The notes under the pieces: generated by a model
Told to the model about the DNA's origin: nothing
The model's input: only the letters and a program-made list of their open reading frames with translations
Database searches by the model: none
NCBI GenBank assembly: GCA_903921785.1
Contig: CAIXRH010000125.1
Span: 1 to 55,954, forward strand
Source: an uncultured Pseudomonadota bacterium
GTDB taxonomy: Bacteria; Myxococcota_A; UBA796; SXON01
Length of the DNA stretch: 55,954 nucleotides
Reading direction: 5' to 3'
Made by a program: the position numbers and the translations under genes
Part shown: positions 31,363 through 39,807 of the stretch, one piece after another
Layout of the letters: the number at the start of each line of letters is the position of its first letter
Position numbering within the stretch: position 1 is the first letter of the stretch

Positions 31363-32865
31363 ATGCGCTTCACGCGACGGTCCTTCCTCCTCGGCGCCTC
31401 CTCCGCGGCGTTCGCCCCCTCCGTCGCGTGGGCCGACGACAAGGAGCGCTTCAACCCCCGCTCCATCGCCGTCGGCGACGTGGGGGCGCGCCAGGCCACC
31501 TTCTGGTGCCGGGCCCGCCGCGACGGGCGCATGCGCCTCCAGATCGCCGAGAACCCGGAGTTCTCCAACCCCCGCGAGCTCTGGGGCCCCTTCACTGGCG
31601 CCGACAGCGACTTCACCGCCCGCACGAGGGTCGACGAGCTGCCCCTCAACACCCGCCTCTACTGGCGGGCCATGGTCGACCACTGGGGCGTTCCCAGCGA
31701 GTGGATGGTCGGTAGCTTCCGCACCGCCGGCCCCGACCGCGACGTCCGCTTCGCCTGGGGCGGCGACACCGGCGGCCAGGGCTACGGCATCGACGACACC
31801 CGTGGCGGCATGCGCATCTTCGAGGCCATCCGCACCCACAAGCCCGATTTTCTCATCCACTGCGGCGACCTCGCCTACGCCGATCAACCGTTCAAGAAGC
31901 GCGTGACGCTCCATGACGGCCAGACGTGGCACAACGTCGTCACCCCCGAGACGGGCAAGGTCTCCGAGACCCTCCCTGAGCTCCGCGGCCGCTTCCGCTA
32001 CAACCACATCGACGACAACTTCCGCAACATGCTGACGGAAGTACCGGTCCTGCACATGTGGGACGACCATGAGGTCTACAACAACTTCTGGCCGGGAAAG
32101 CCGATCCACGACATCCGCTACCGGGCCACCAACACCAACCAGATCATCGGCCCCGCCAAGCGCGCCTTCTTCGAATACACCCCGATCGACGGCGACCGGA
32201 TCTGGCGCAACGTGAAGTACGGCCCGCTCCTCGAGGTCTTCCTCCTCGACACCCGCTCCGAACGCGCCGCGAACTCCGAGAATCACCAGAAGACCTACGG
32301 GCCGGACTGCCACTGGCTCGGCCCTGCCCAGTGCGAGTGGCTCAAGACGGGGTTGAAGGACTCGACGTCCCTGTGGAAGGTCATCGCGTGCGACATGCCG
32401 CTCGGCATCCGGTCTGGTGGCGCCAAGAAGGGCTCCGACAACGCGTCGAACGGCGATGGCGTCCCGCTCGGCCGCGAGCTGGAGATCGCCGACATCCTCT
32501 CGTTCATGAAGCAGAACGGCGTGCGCAACGTGGTGTGGCTCACCGCCGACCTCCACTACGCGACCTGCACCCGATACCACCCCGACGAGGCGGTGTTCAA
32601 GGACTTCGACCCGTTCTGGGAGTTCATGGCCGGCCCGCTCAACGCGGGGACGGGCATGCACCACCCGCTCGACGACACCTTTGGCGCGAAGACCGAGTGG
32701 ATTTCCATCCCCGAAGACCTCCCGCGGCACGCCCCGCCCACCGATGGCTACCAGTTCTACGGCATCGTGGAGATCAGCTCGGCGACCCGGGAATTCACCG
32801 TGCGCTTCTTCAACGCGGACGCCAAGGAGCTCCACAGCATGGTGCTCCCCGCCGAGGGCGCATGA
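31363..32865 (+). CDS. phoD: PhoD-like alkaline phosphatase/phosphodiesterase, Tat-exported
   Basis: A 500-residue metallophosphoesterase. A twin-arginine signal is visible (MRFTRRSFLLGASSA ... PSVAWA), so it is exported folded to the periplasm. An N-terminal fibronectin-like PhoD_N domain (AVGDVGARQATFWCRARRDG) is followed by the catalytic domain with WGGDTGGQGYG, HCGDLAYADQ, MWDDHEVYNNFW, and a late LTADLHYATCTRY His site. PhoD enzymes use Ca/Fe to hydrolyse phosphodiesters or phosphomonoesters under phosphate limitation. The stop overlaps the next gene (ATGA), another alkaline-phosphatase-superfamily enzyme. Confidence 0.88.
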   Translation: MRFTRRSFLLGASSAAFAPSVAWADDKERFNPRSIAVGDVGARQATFWCRARRDGRMRLQIAENPEFSNPRELWGPFTGADSDFTARTRVDELPLNTRLYWRAMVDHWGVPSEWMVGSFRTAGPDRDVRFAWGGDTGGQGYGIDDTRGGMRIFEAIRTHKPDFLIHCGDLAYADQPFKKRVTLHDGQTWHNVVTPETGKVSETLPELRGRFRYNHIDDNFRNMLTEVPVLHMWDDHEVYNNFWPGKPIHDIRYRATNTNQIIGPAKRAFFEYTPIDGDRIWRNVKYGPLLEVFLLDTRSERAANSENHQKTYGPDCHWLGPAQCEWLKTGLKDSTSLWKVIACDMPLGIRSGGAKKGSDNASNGDGVPLGRELEIADILSFMKQNGVRNVVWLTADLHYATCTRYHPDEAVFKDFDPFWEFMAGPLNAGTGMHHPLDDTFGAKTEWISIPEDLPRHAPPTDGYQFYGIVEISSATREFTVRFFNADAKELHSMVLPAEGA

Positions 32866-34271
32866 GCGGGCTGTTGTTGGCGCTCACTCTCTCCGGGTGC
32901 CACGACGACCAACCCGCCACCGTGGAGGCCACGGTCCGGTCCACGTCCGACGTTCCGTATCGAGCGTCGGGCCACGACGTCATCGTCATCGTCCTCGACA
33001 CGCTCCGCGCGGACCACCTCAGCCAGTACGGCTACGCGCTGGACACCAGTCCGGGCCTCAAGGCGCTGGCGAGTCATTCCACGCGGTTCGAAAGCGCGTA
33101 CGCCCCCTCGCCGTGGACCCTGCCCAGCAGCACCTCGATCAACACCGGCCAGCACCCCCTCCGCCATGGGCTCCGCCACCCGGGCGATGTGCTCCCAGAG
33201 AGCGCTACCACCCTCGCCGAGCGTATGCGCGGCGCCGGCTGGCACACCGGGGGCTTCTCCCACAACGTGAACGTGAACCCGCGCCACGGCTTCGCCCAGG
33301 GTTTTGATGCGTTCACCCACAACACCGGCAAGGTCAACGCGTACCCCAACGTGCACCGGATGGTCACCGCGGCCAGCACCTGGCTCAGCGAAGAGGGGCG
33401 CGGTCCGTCGTTCGTGTATTTGCAGCCGATGAACTGCCACGGCCCCTACAAGGTGCCGGACAGCCGCGAGACGGACCTCACGGGGAAGCGGCCGTCCTCC
33501 GGATTCCGCTACTACCAAGGACCTATGAGGGATATCCTCTCCAAGCACAAGCTCAAGGCCCGTGCCAAGGTCAACGAACGGTACCTCCGGAGCTTGCGCG
33601 AACAGTACGACGTGGCGATCCGCTACGAGACGGACGAGGTCGGCGACTTCCTCGACAAGCTCACCGCGAGCAGCCGCTTCAACGACGCCCTGGTCATCCT
33701 CACGGCGGACCACGGCGAGGAGCTCTTCGATCACGGAGGGTTCTCCCACGGCTATTCCCTGCACCACGAGGTGCTCCGGGTGCCGCTTTTCGTGAAGCTC
33801 CCCGGGCAGACCGAGGCCCGCACGGTCACCGACGACGTCTCGCTCCTCGACATCGTCCCCACGGTGCTCGAGGTCAGCGGCGTCGGCGCCGCTCCGGGTG
33901 ACACCTTCGATGGCCGCTCCCTGGCCACATTGGCGTCAGGAGCCCCCGACCCGGGCGCCGCACCGCGGCCGCTGGTCTTCGACGTCGACTGGGGCAAACG
34001 GGTGATCGGCCGCGGCCTCACCGATGGCGGATGGACGCTCCTGCAGATCGACGACAACTACGAGGGCCTCGACCACGTCACGCGGCTGTACAACCGCTCG
34101 CTCGACCCGCTGGAGCAGAATGACGTCTCCGCGACCGATGCCGCCCAGGTCGCGACGATGACCGCGGAGCTGGCGCGGCTCGTCGCCGGCCTGCAGGGCG
34201 ACGCCCCGCCGCAGAACGCGATGACCGACGAAGATCGCAAGCAGCTCGAGGCGCTCGGCTACCTGGAGTAG
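32862..34271 (+). CDS. alkaline-phosphatase-superfamily lipoprotein ('sulfatase-like', Thr-type nucleophile)
   Basis: A 469-residue predicted lipoprotein (MSGLLLALTLSGCHDD). The sulfatase-fold metal motif VIVIVLDTLRADHLSQYGY, the segment SPWTLPSSTSINTG with Thr at the nucleophile position, HGPYKVP, and LTADHGEELFDHGGFSHG are visible. It lacks the CxPSR formylglycine motif, so as with the protein at 3268 a phospho-transfer or phosphodiesterase role is more likely than sulfate release. It has the C-terminal LYNRSLDPLEQNDVS phrase common in this group. Coupled to phoD by a 4-base overlap; a CotH-like gene follows after 23 bases. Confidence 0.82.
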   Translation: MSGLLLALTLSGCHDDQPATVEATVRSTSDVPYRASGHDVIVIVLDTLRADHLSQYGYALDTSPGLKALASHSTRFESAYAPSPWTLPSSTSINTGQHPLRHGLRHPGDVLPESATTLAERMRGAGWHTGGFSHNVNVNPRHGFAQGFDAFTHNTGKVNAYPNVHRMVTAASTWLSEEGRGPSFVYLQPMNCHGPYKVPDSRETDLTGKRPSSGFRYYQGPMRDILSKHKLKARAKVNERYLRSLREQYDVAIRYETDEVGDFLDKLTASSRFNDALVILTADHGEELFDHGGFSHGYSLHHEVLRVPLFVKLPGQTEARTVTDDVSLLDIVPTVLEVSGVGAAPGDTFDGRSLATLASGAPDPGAAPRPLVFDVDWGKRVIGRGLTDGGWTLLQIDDNYEGLDHVTRLYNRSLDPLEQNDVSATDAAQVATMTAELARLVAGLQGDAPPQNAMTDEDRKQLEALGYLE

Positions 34272-34294
34272 CGCGGATGCGCTACGATGGAGGC

Positions 34295-35587
34295 GTGATC
34301 CTCTTCGCCCTCGCGTGCACCTCGTCTCGCGTCATCGCGTCCGGCACGCCCGATCCCGAGGCCACCCTCACGGGGGACACGGCCGAAGAAGGGCTCCCCG
34401 GCGACTCCGCCGGCTCCACCGACACCGGCGACACCGCCGCTGATCCGCCCAAGGTCGAGCAGACCGTCCCGGCACAAGTCACCCTCGACTGCCCCGGCGC
34501 GATCCCCGCCGACACGTCGATCACCTGCACGTTCACCGCCACCTCCCCCGACTGGCCGGACGGATCGGTGAGCACGGCCGCCGAGCTCTCCCTCCGCGGC
34601 CGCAGCTCGTCGAGCTTCCCAAAACCTCAGTACAAGGTCACGTTCGTAGACGACGCGGGCGCGAGCGCGCCGGTGGAGCTCTTCGGCATGGGCCGGGAGA
34701 GCGACTGGGTGCTCAACGGCATGTGGATCGACCGGGCGATGATCCGCAACAAGCTCGCCTGGGACCTGTTCAATGAGCTGGCCAAGGGGGTGGACCATGC
34801 CCCGGAGTCGATCTACACCGAGCTCACGCTCGATGGCGACTATCGCGGGGTCTACCTGCTCAATCAGATGGTCGATCACGACGCCTCGCGGCTGGACTTC
34901 GCCGACGACGACGGCACCGGGAGCCGCTTCATCGTCTCGGCGGACGAGGATGGGTTCACCTCCAACGTGCAGTACGGGCACTGGAAGATCGACTACCCGC
35001 CGACCTCCCAGCAGACCCGCGAGGTGAAGGCCGGCGTGCAGGACGGCATCGCCGCCTGGGAGGCCAAGATCACCGGCGCCGGCGACCCCTTCGACCTCAT
35101 GGACCTCGACAGCTTCGTGCTCTTCATCCTCACCGAGGAGTTCATGAAGAACAACGACGGCTACTTCCTGAGCCATCGGGTGTGGCGGGGCGACGACGGA
35201 CTGCTGCGCATGGTCCCCTGGGACCTCGACCTCACCCTCGGACAGCCCAGCTACAACGACAACGAGAACCCGAAGAGCTGGATCCAGTACCGCACCGAGA
35301 TGGTCACCGGCAGCGAGACAACCGCTTTCCAGAGCGCCTTGGAAGCCCGCTGGGCCGACGCCCGCAAGGACGTCCTCGCCACCGACGCCGTGATCGCCCG
35401 AATCGAACACCAACGCGCCGTGATGGGTGACGCCACCGCGCGGAACTGGGCCCGATGGGACATCACCACGGTCGACTTCAGTGGATACCTGTACCCGGTC
35501 TCCTCCTCCGATCAGGAGTTCGACCTCGTGGAAGCCTGGGTGAAGAAGCGCCTGGACTGGATGGACGACAACGTCGCCTCGTTCTGA
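34295..35587 (+). CDS. CotH-kinase-family lipoprotein
   Basis: A 430-residue protein whose GTG start at 34295 follows GGAGG at short distance; the ATG at 34277 is an alternative. The signal is very short (MILFALACT after initiation), then a GDTAEEG...TDTGDTAAD acidic linker. CotH motifs: LSLRGRSSSSFPKPQYKVTF, WVLNGMWIDRAMIRNKLAWD, GDYRGVYLLNQMVDHD, FVLFILTEEFMKNNDGYF and MVPWDLDLTLGQP with the metal-binding Asp. CotH proteins are atypical protein kinases in spore coats and cellulosomes; the target here is unknown. It follows the sulfatase-like gene by 23 bases. Confidence 0.85.
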   Translation: MILFALACTSSRVIASGTPDPEATLTGDTAEEGLPGDSAGSTDTGDTAADPPKVEQTVPAQVTLDCPGAIPADTSITCTFTATSPDWPDGSVSTAAELSLRGRSSSSFPKPQYKVTFVDDAGASAPVELFGMGRESDWVLNGMWIDRAMIRNKLAWDLFNELAKGVDHAPESIYTELTLDGDYRGVYLLNQMVDHDASRLDFADDDGTGSRFIVSADEDGFTSNVQYGHWKIDYPPTSQQTREVKAGVQDGIAAWEAKITGAGDPFDLMDLDSFVLFILTEEFMKNNDGYFLSHRVWRGDDGLLRMVPWDLDLTLGQPSYNDNENPKSWIQYRTEMVTGSETTAFQSALEARWADARKDVLATDAVIARIEHQRAVMGDATARNWARWDITTVDFSGYLYPVSSSDQEFDLVEAWVKKRLDWMDDNVASF

Positions 35588-36682
35588 TCAGCCAAGGTCC
35601 AACTCCCACATCCCCGGGGTCACCGGCGCGGCCGTCTTGGGCTCCCCGGGCCCCCCATGGGTCAGCCGCAGCACCCCGCGGGGGCAGACGTGGGCGCACA
35701 TCCCGCAGCCGACGCAGCTCACCCGACGCACGTCCAGGTTCGCCATGGCGTAAGCGCGAACATCGATGCCCATCTCGCAGTAGGTCGAGCAGTTCCCGCA
35801 CGCGATGCACTGATCCTGCTTGACGGCGATTCGGAAGCGTCCGAACCGTTGGATGATCCCAAGGATCGCCGCCATGGGACAGCCGAAGCGGCACCACACC
35901 CGGCTCCCCATGAGCGGGTAGAGCCCCACCCCGAGCACCCCGGAGAACAGCGCGCCCACGAAGAAGCTGTAGAGCCCCTTCACGACCTCGGCGACGTGCC
36001 CGAGCGGCAGCCACAACGACAAGACCTCGAGCACGGTCAGCCCGAGGACCGCCGTGAGCACGGAATACAGGGTCACCCGCTCCAGGCGCCACGCCGCCGC
36101 GGACTTGTCCGAGAGCTGACGCCAGGGATCGCCGAAGGTCTCCGCCAGCCCGCCACAGCCGCACACCCAGGAGCAGTAGAAGCGTTTCCCGAACCGCCAC
36201 GCCATGAGCGGAAAGCCGATGAGCGCGGCGAAGACGAACCAGATCGCCGCCGCCACCGGCATCCCCGAGAGGGTCCCCGGGAAGAGCTTGTCGTAGGACA
36301 GCGGCCACACGTAGCTGAGGTAGAGCTCGGGGCGGCCGGTGAGATTGAGCGCCAGCGGCAACGAGAAGGCAAGGGTCAGCTGCACGAACAGCAAGACCGC
36401 CGTGCGGACGAGGTGGTACCGGCTCCCCCGATGGCGCCGGAGCATGGGGACCGCGCCCCCGATCATCAGCACCGAGTACAGCGCGCCATAGAGGAACCAC
36501 TTCGACGGCAGGTGCACCGCCGCCGCCACCGGGGTGAGCACGTCCGGGAAGCCCGGGGTGAGCCAGCTCCCGGGCAGGTAGAGCAGCAGGTAGAACGTGG
36601 TGAGCGCGGCGGCGACGACCCACGCCAAGGCTCCGCGGGTCCGTGCGGGGCGACGCCAGGTGTCCAGAAGTCCGACTTGCAT
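35588..36682 (-). CDS. NapH/CcoG-like membrane polyferredoxin
   Basis: A 364-residue inner-membrane iron-sulfur protein. About six hydrophobic segments, two paired-Cys membrane motifs (FYCSWVCGCGG and WCRFGCPMAAI), and two C-terminal [4Fe-4S] ferredoxin motifs (CIACGNCSTYC and CVGCGMCAHVC) match the NapH/NosR/CcoG group that shuttles electrons between quinol and periplasmic or cytoplasmic partners. The ATG at 36682 overlaps the flavoprotein stop (TGATG), so the pair probably form one redox complex. No nitrate or nitrous-oxide reductase gene is present. Confidence 0.85.
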   Translation of the reverse strand: MQVGLLDTWRRPARTRGALAWVVAAALTTFYLLLYLPGSWLTPGFPDVLTPVAAAVHLPSKWFLYGALYSVLMIGGAVPMLRRHRGSRYHLVRTAVLLFVQLTLAFSLPLALNLTGRPELYLSYVWPLSYDKLFPGTLSGMPVAAAIWFVFAALIGFPLMAWRFGKRFYCSWVCGCGGLAETFGDPWRQLSDKSAAAWRLERVTLYSVLTAVLGLTVLEVLSLWLPLGHVAEVVKGLYSFFVGALFSGVLGVGLYPLMGSRVWCRFGCPMAAILGIIQRFGRFRIAVKQDQCIACGNCSTYCEMGIDVRAYAMANLDVRRVSCVGCGMCAHVCPRGVLRLTHGGPGEPKTAAPVTPGMWELDLG

Positions 36683-38061
36683 CAGGCGCCCTCCTCGATC
36701 GTCCCGATGGTGGGCGCCACGAACGCAGGCGTGAACTCCTCGTCGAACCTCGCCTCTTGCAGCGACACCAACACCGCCCGCAACGTCCGCTTCTCCCGAA
36801 TCCACCGGAGCCAGACCTCGGTGTCCCACCGGCGGCCCAGCGCGTTGAGGCCCATCACCTCCCCGTCGCGCAGCACGATTCGCAGCGAAGCGCCGTCGGG
36901 CGTTACGTGGGACCACGTCTGCCAACGGCCCGGTCCGGGTTGGGTGCGCCCACCGACCTCGGCGAGCGGCACAAACCCCGCGGTGGAATACTCCAGGTCG
37001 AAGAACTTCGCGGAGTTGGTCCAACTGATCCGCCGGTAGCGGACGGGCTCTCCGGCCATCGCGGCGCCGGCGGCTCGCCCTTGATCGCGCGCGGTGTACC
37101 ACAGCGTCTCCGGGCGCCGACTCCCGTCGGCCCAGGTCACATTCGCGCAGTCCCCGGCCGCGTATACGTCGGGCGCGCTGGTCGACGACAGGTCGTCCCG
37201 GGTCTCGACCGCCCCGTCGGCCGCGAGCGCCACGCCGGAGCCCACCAGGAAGCCGGTGTTGGGCACGACGCCGATGGCGGCCACCACCAGGTCCACCGCG
37301 AGCTCGCCGTTCGGCCCCGTCAAGACGACGCCCGCGCCCTCCTTCCGCATCCCGCTCACCGCCCACCCCGTACGTACATCTACCCCGCTCGCCCGAGCTC
37401 GAGACTCCACCAATGCCGCTTCGGCGCGGTCGAGCGCCACGGGCCAGGTCCACGGTTCGCGCACCAGCCAGTGTACGTGGAGCCCCCGATGGTGGAGTAT
37501 CTCGGCGACCTCCACCCCGACCAATCCCCCGCCGACCACGGCCACCGACATGCCGGGCCGGGCCGCCGCATCGAGCCGATCCGCGTCGTCGCGGGTGACG
37601 AAGTGATGGAGAGGGTCGGCCCGGGTGTCACCCTCGGCGGTCCCCCGGACCGGGCTGGCGGTCGAGGAGCCACCGTCGGCGAGACTGGCGCCACGAGCAC
37701 CCGCGTCCCCGGCGGCGGGGGCAAACGGCAGCCGCCGCGCCTTGCTCCCCACCGCGAGCAGGAGCCGACCGTAGGCCAGCTCGCCCCCGCCCGCGAAACG
37801 TACCGATTTTCCCTTCACATCCACGCCGACGACTCGTTCGCGGACGCGCGTGAACCGCAGCCGTGCGTACAACTCCCGGTCATACAGCTCCGTGTCCTCG
37901 GCGCGGAGCTGCCCGCAAAAGACGTACATCAACCCCGGCCGTGAGAATGGATGGTCACTCTCCGCCGAGACCACGGTGATCCGCGCGGCCGCGTCCCGCC
38001 GACGAATCGCCAGCGCGGCTTCCACCCCGGCGATGCTGTTTCCGACGATCACGTGATGCAT
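36682..38061 (-). CDS. FAD/NAD(P)-dependent oxidoreductase coupled to the polyferredoxin
   Basis: A 459-residue pyridine-nucleotide-disulfide-type flavoprotein. FAD-binding HHVIVGNSIAGVEAALAIRR at the N-terminus, an NAD(P) fold VAVVGGGLVGVEVAEIL, and VYAAGDCANV near residue 325 are visible. The redox-Cys region reads SRPGLMYVFCGQL with a single Cys. An Ala/Gly-rich insertion of ~35 residues (after RRLPFAPA) interrupts the FAD domain. The gene ends on the start of the NapH-like gene. Likely passes electrons between NAD(P)H and the membrane ferredoxin; direction and partner unknown. Confidence 0.85.
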   Translation of the reverse strand: MHHVIVGNSIAGVEAALAIRRRDAAARITVVSAESDHPFSRPGLMYVFCGQLRAEDTELYDRELYARLRFTRVRERVVGVDVKGKSVRFAGGGELAYGRLLLAVGSKARRLPFAPAAGDAGARGASLADGGSSTASPVRGTAEGDTRADPLHHFVTRDDADRLDAAARPGMSVAVVGGGLVGVEVAEILHHRGLHVHWLVREPWTWPVALDRAEAALVESRARASGVDVRTGWAVSGMRKEGAGVVLTGPNGELAVDLVVAAIGVVPNTGFLVGSGVALAADGAVETRDDLSSTSAPDVYAAGDCANVTWADGSRRPETLWYTARDQGRAAGAAMAGEPVRYRRISWTNSAKFFDLEYSTAGFVPLAEVGGRTQPGPGRWQTWSHVTPDGASLRIVLRDGEVMGLNALGRRWDTEVWLRWIREKRTLRAVLVSLQEARFDEEFTPAFVAPTIGTIEEGA

Positions 38062-38124
38062 GGCACCGCCCCGATGCCGGAGTCCCCTTCCCGGTTTCGG
38101 TGGTTAGCTTGCGCCGCCCCCAGG

Positions 38125-38637
38125 ATGCCCATGTTCGCCGACCTCGTCGCCCAGTATCGCAAGACCCTCACCAACCTCGACGCCATCTTGTCCAAGGCCG
38201 AAGAATACGCCGCCACGAAGAACTTCCCGGTGGAGAACTTCATGAGCGCGCGGCTCGCGCCCGACATGCTCCCGTTCTGGCGCCAGGTCACCATCGCCTG
38301 CGATGTGGCCAAGTCCGCCGCCGCCGCCTTCACCGACTCGGCCGCGCCCCGGTTCGAGGACAACGAGACCAACTTCGCGCAGCTGCACGACCGCATCTCG
38401 CGTACGATCGCGTTCCTCGACACCCTCCCCGCGTCCGCCTACACCGCCTCGGAGTCCTCCGTGGTGAAGGTGCCGTTCCCCCCCGGGAAAGCGCTCAAGG
38501 CGCCGGAGTACGCGCTGTGCCGGAGCCTGCCGAACTTCTTCTTCCACGTCTCGATGGCCTATGCGCTGCTCCGTGCAGGCGGCGTCCCCGTGGGCAAGGG
38601 CGACTTCCTCGGCCAGCTCAACCTGTTCGACGCCTGA
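38125..38637 (+). CDS. DUF1993-family protein
   Basis: A 170-residue soluble helical-bundle protein of the DUF1993 family. SARLAPDMLPFWRQVTIACD, FAQLHDRISRTIAFLDTLPA, SLPNFFFHVSMAYALLRAGG and the C-terminal GKGDFLGQLNLF match family hallmarks. Members resemble DinB-like four-helix proteins and have no established function. The start at 38125 (MPMF) is chosen over 38131; either is close to a CAGG. Divergent from the flavoprotein gene. Confidence 0.88.
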   Translation: MPMFADLVAQYRKTLTNLDAILSKAEEYAATKNFPVENFMSARLAPDMLPFWRQVTIACDVAKSAAAAFTDSAAPRFEDNETNFAQLHDRISRTIAFLDTLPASAYTASESSVVKVPFPPGKALKAPEYALCRSLPNFFFHVSMAYALLRAGGVPVGKGDFLGQLNLFDA

Positions 38638-38638
38638 T

Positions 38639-39676
38639 TCAGCTCCCGTCGGGGTCCAGGCCCCGGCGGGCGAGCAGCCGATCTCCCCAAACGGCGGCCC
38701 CTACCGGGCGCACCTCCACGAGGCGCCCGGACTCAGGGAACCACCAGGCAAACCCCTGGAAACGTTTGGTGGGCTGGCAAACTGCCCCGACGCACAGCTC
38801 CGGCAACCAGGCGGCGCCGAGCCCGGGCGGCACCAGGTCCGGGGCCGGCCAGAGGGTGGAGAGATAGCCCGCTTCGGCCGCCGCTGGGTCGAAGGTGATC
38901 TGCGTCGGCGTGTGCTCGGGGCGCACCCCGCCCAGGGTGCGGCGGCACGCACGATTGGGCCGGTCATCACACTCCGGGAGGAACCGGCACGCCGCGTCGG
39001 CCGGCACGGCAACCTGCCCCGACTTCCCCACTACCTCGCAGCTTGCCCCCCCTTGGAGCTCGCTGAGGATCGCCTCGTACCCTACGAAGCTCCCCAAGGG
39101 GGCGACGGGCTCCGCGTCTTCCTCGCGCGCGGCGAAGCCGGCGTCCACCTCCGCGAGCCAGGGAAAGGCCGCACCCAGCGTCTCGCTGGGCTCCCCGCCC
39201 CCGATGGCGACCGTGCCCGACGCGCGGACCCCCGCGGCGCCGTCGCCGAACAGCGCGGTCGTCGAGTACAGCTCGACCTGCGTTGGATGCGTCGCGTCGT
39301 CGAACAGGAAGGCGCGGCCGTCGCGTACGGTGCCGGGCGCGTTTGGATCGGCGGCCAGGGTGAGGCCAGCCCCCTCCGCCGGGGGGCGAACGGGCCCCCA
39401 CCGGCACGGGTGCAGCGAGCCGAGCACCAGAAGACGGCCATCGGGGAAGCGCACCCAGTGCCGCTCGCTGGTGACGTGGAGGCCGGCGGTCACAAAAAGC
39501 AGCGGCATGCCCTTGGACCACTCACACCGCGAGACCAGGGCCTGGGTGGTCTCCGCGTCGCCAACCGTGAAGTGTACGGTGCTGGTGACGGCGTAGTCGT
39601 AGTCCTCCCCCTCGCAGCCCGTCGCCACGCCGACGGCCGTTGTGAGGAAGAAAGCGCGGAGTCGTGCGCCTCGCAT
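38639..39676 (-). CDS. lipoprotein of unknown function
   Basis: A 345-residue predicted lipoprotein (MRGARLRAFFLTTAVGVATGC). The mature protein contains at least eight Cys (SRCEWSK, HPCRWG, SCEVVG, CRFLPECDDR, RACRRT, ELCVGAVC), suggesting several disulfides, and an acidic beta-rich N-terminal half. No domain recognised. The ATG at 39676 is chosen for the signal peptide. The 3' end meets the convergent DUF1993 gene with no gap. Confidence 0.75.
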   Translation of the reverse strand: MRGARLRAFFLTTAVGVATGCEGEDYDYAVTSTVHFTVGDAETTQALVSRCEWSKGMPLLFVTAGLHVTSERHWVRFPDGRLLVLGSLHPCRWGPVRPPAEGAGLTLAADPNAPGTVRDGRAFLFDDATHPTQVELYSTTALFGDGAAGVRASGTVAIGGGEPSETLGAAFPWLAEVDAGFAAREEDAEPVAPLGSFVGYEAILSELQGGASCEVVGKSGQVAVPADAACRFLPECDDRPNRACRRTLGGVRPEHTPTQITFDPAAAEAGYLSTLWPAPDLVPPGLGAAWLPELCVGAVCQPTKRFQGFAWWFPESGRLVEVRPVGAAVWGDRLLARRGLDPDGS

Positions 39677-39807
39677 GCCCCTCCCGGTAAGCGCCGTCCC
39701 CGGGCCCGCCAAACCGTGAACGTCAGCGTTCCGTGACCGGCCGCTGGAACCGCGTGGCACACGCGCGCCCTGGCCGCCGAACCGGCGAAACACGATAGGG
39801 GCGGTAC

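Noticed and set aside
37060-37090. GGCCATCGCGGCGCCGGCGG in the flavoprotein gene resembles the right half of repeat family B
   Set aside because: It encodes normal Ala/Gly-rich protein in frame and has no partner left half; most likely chance.
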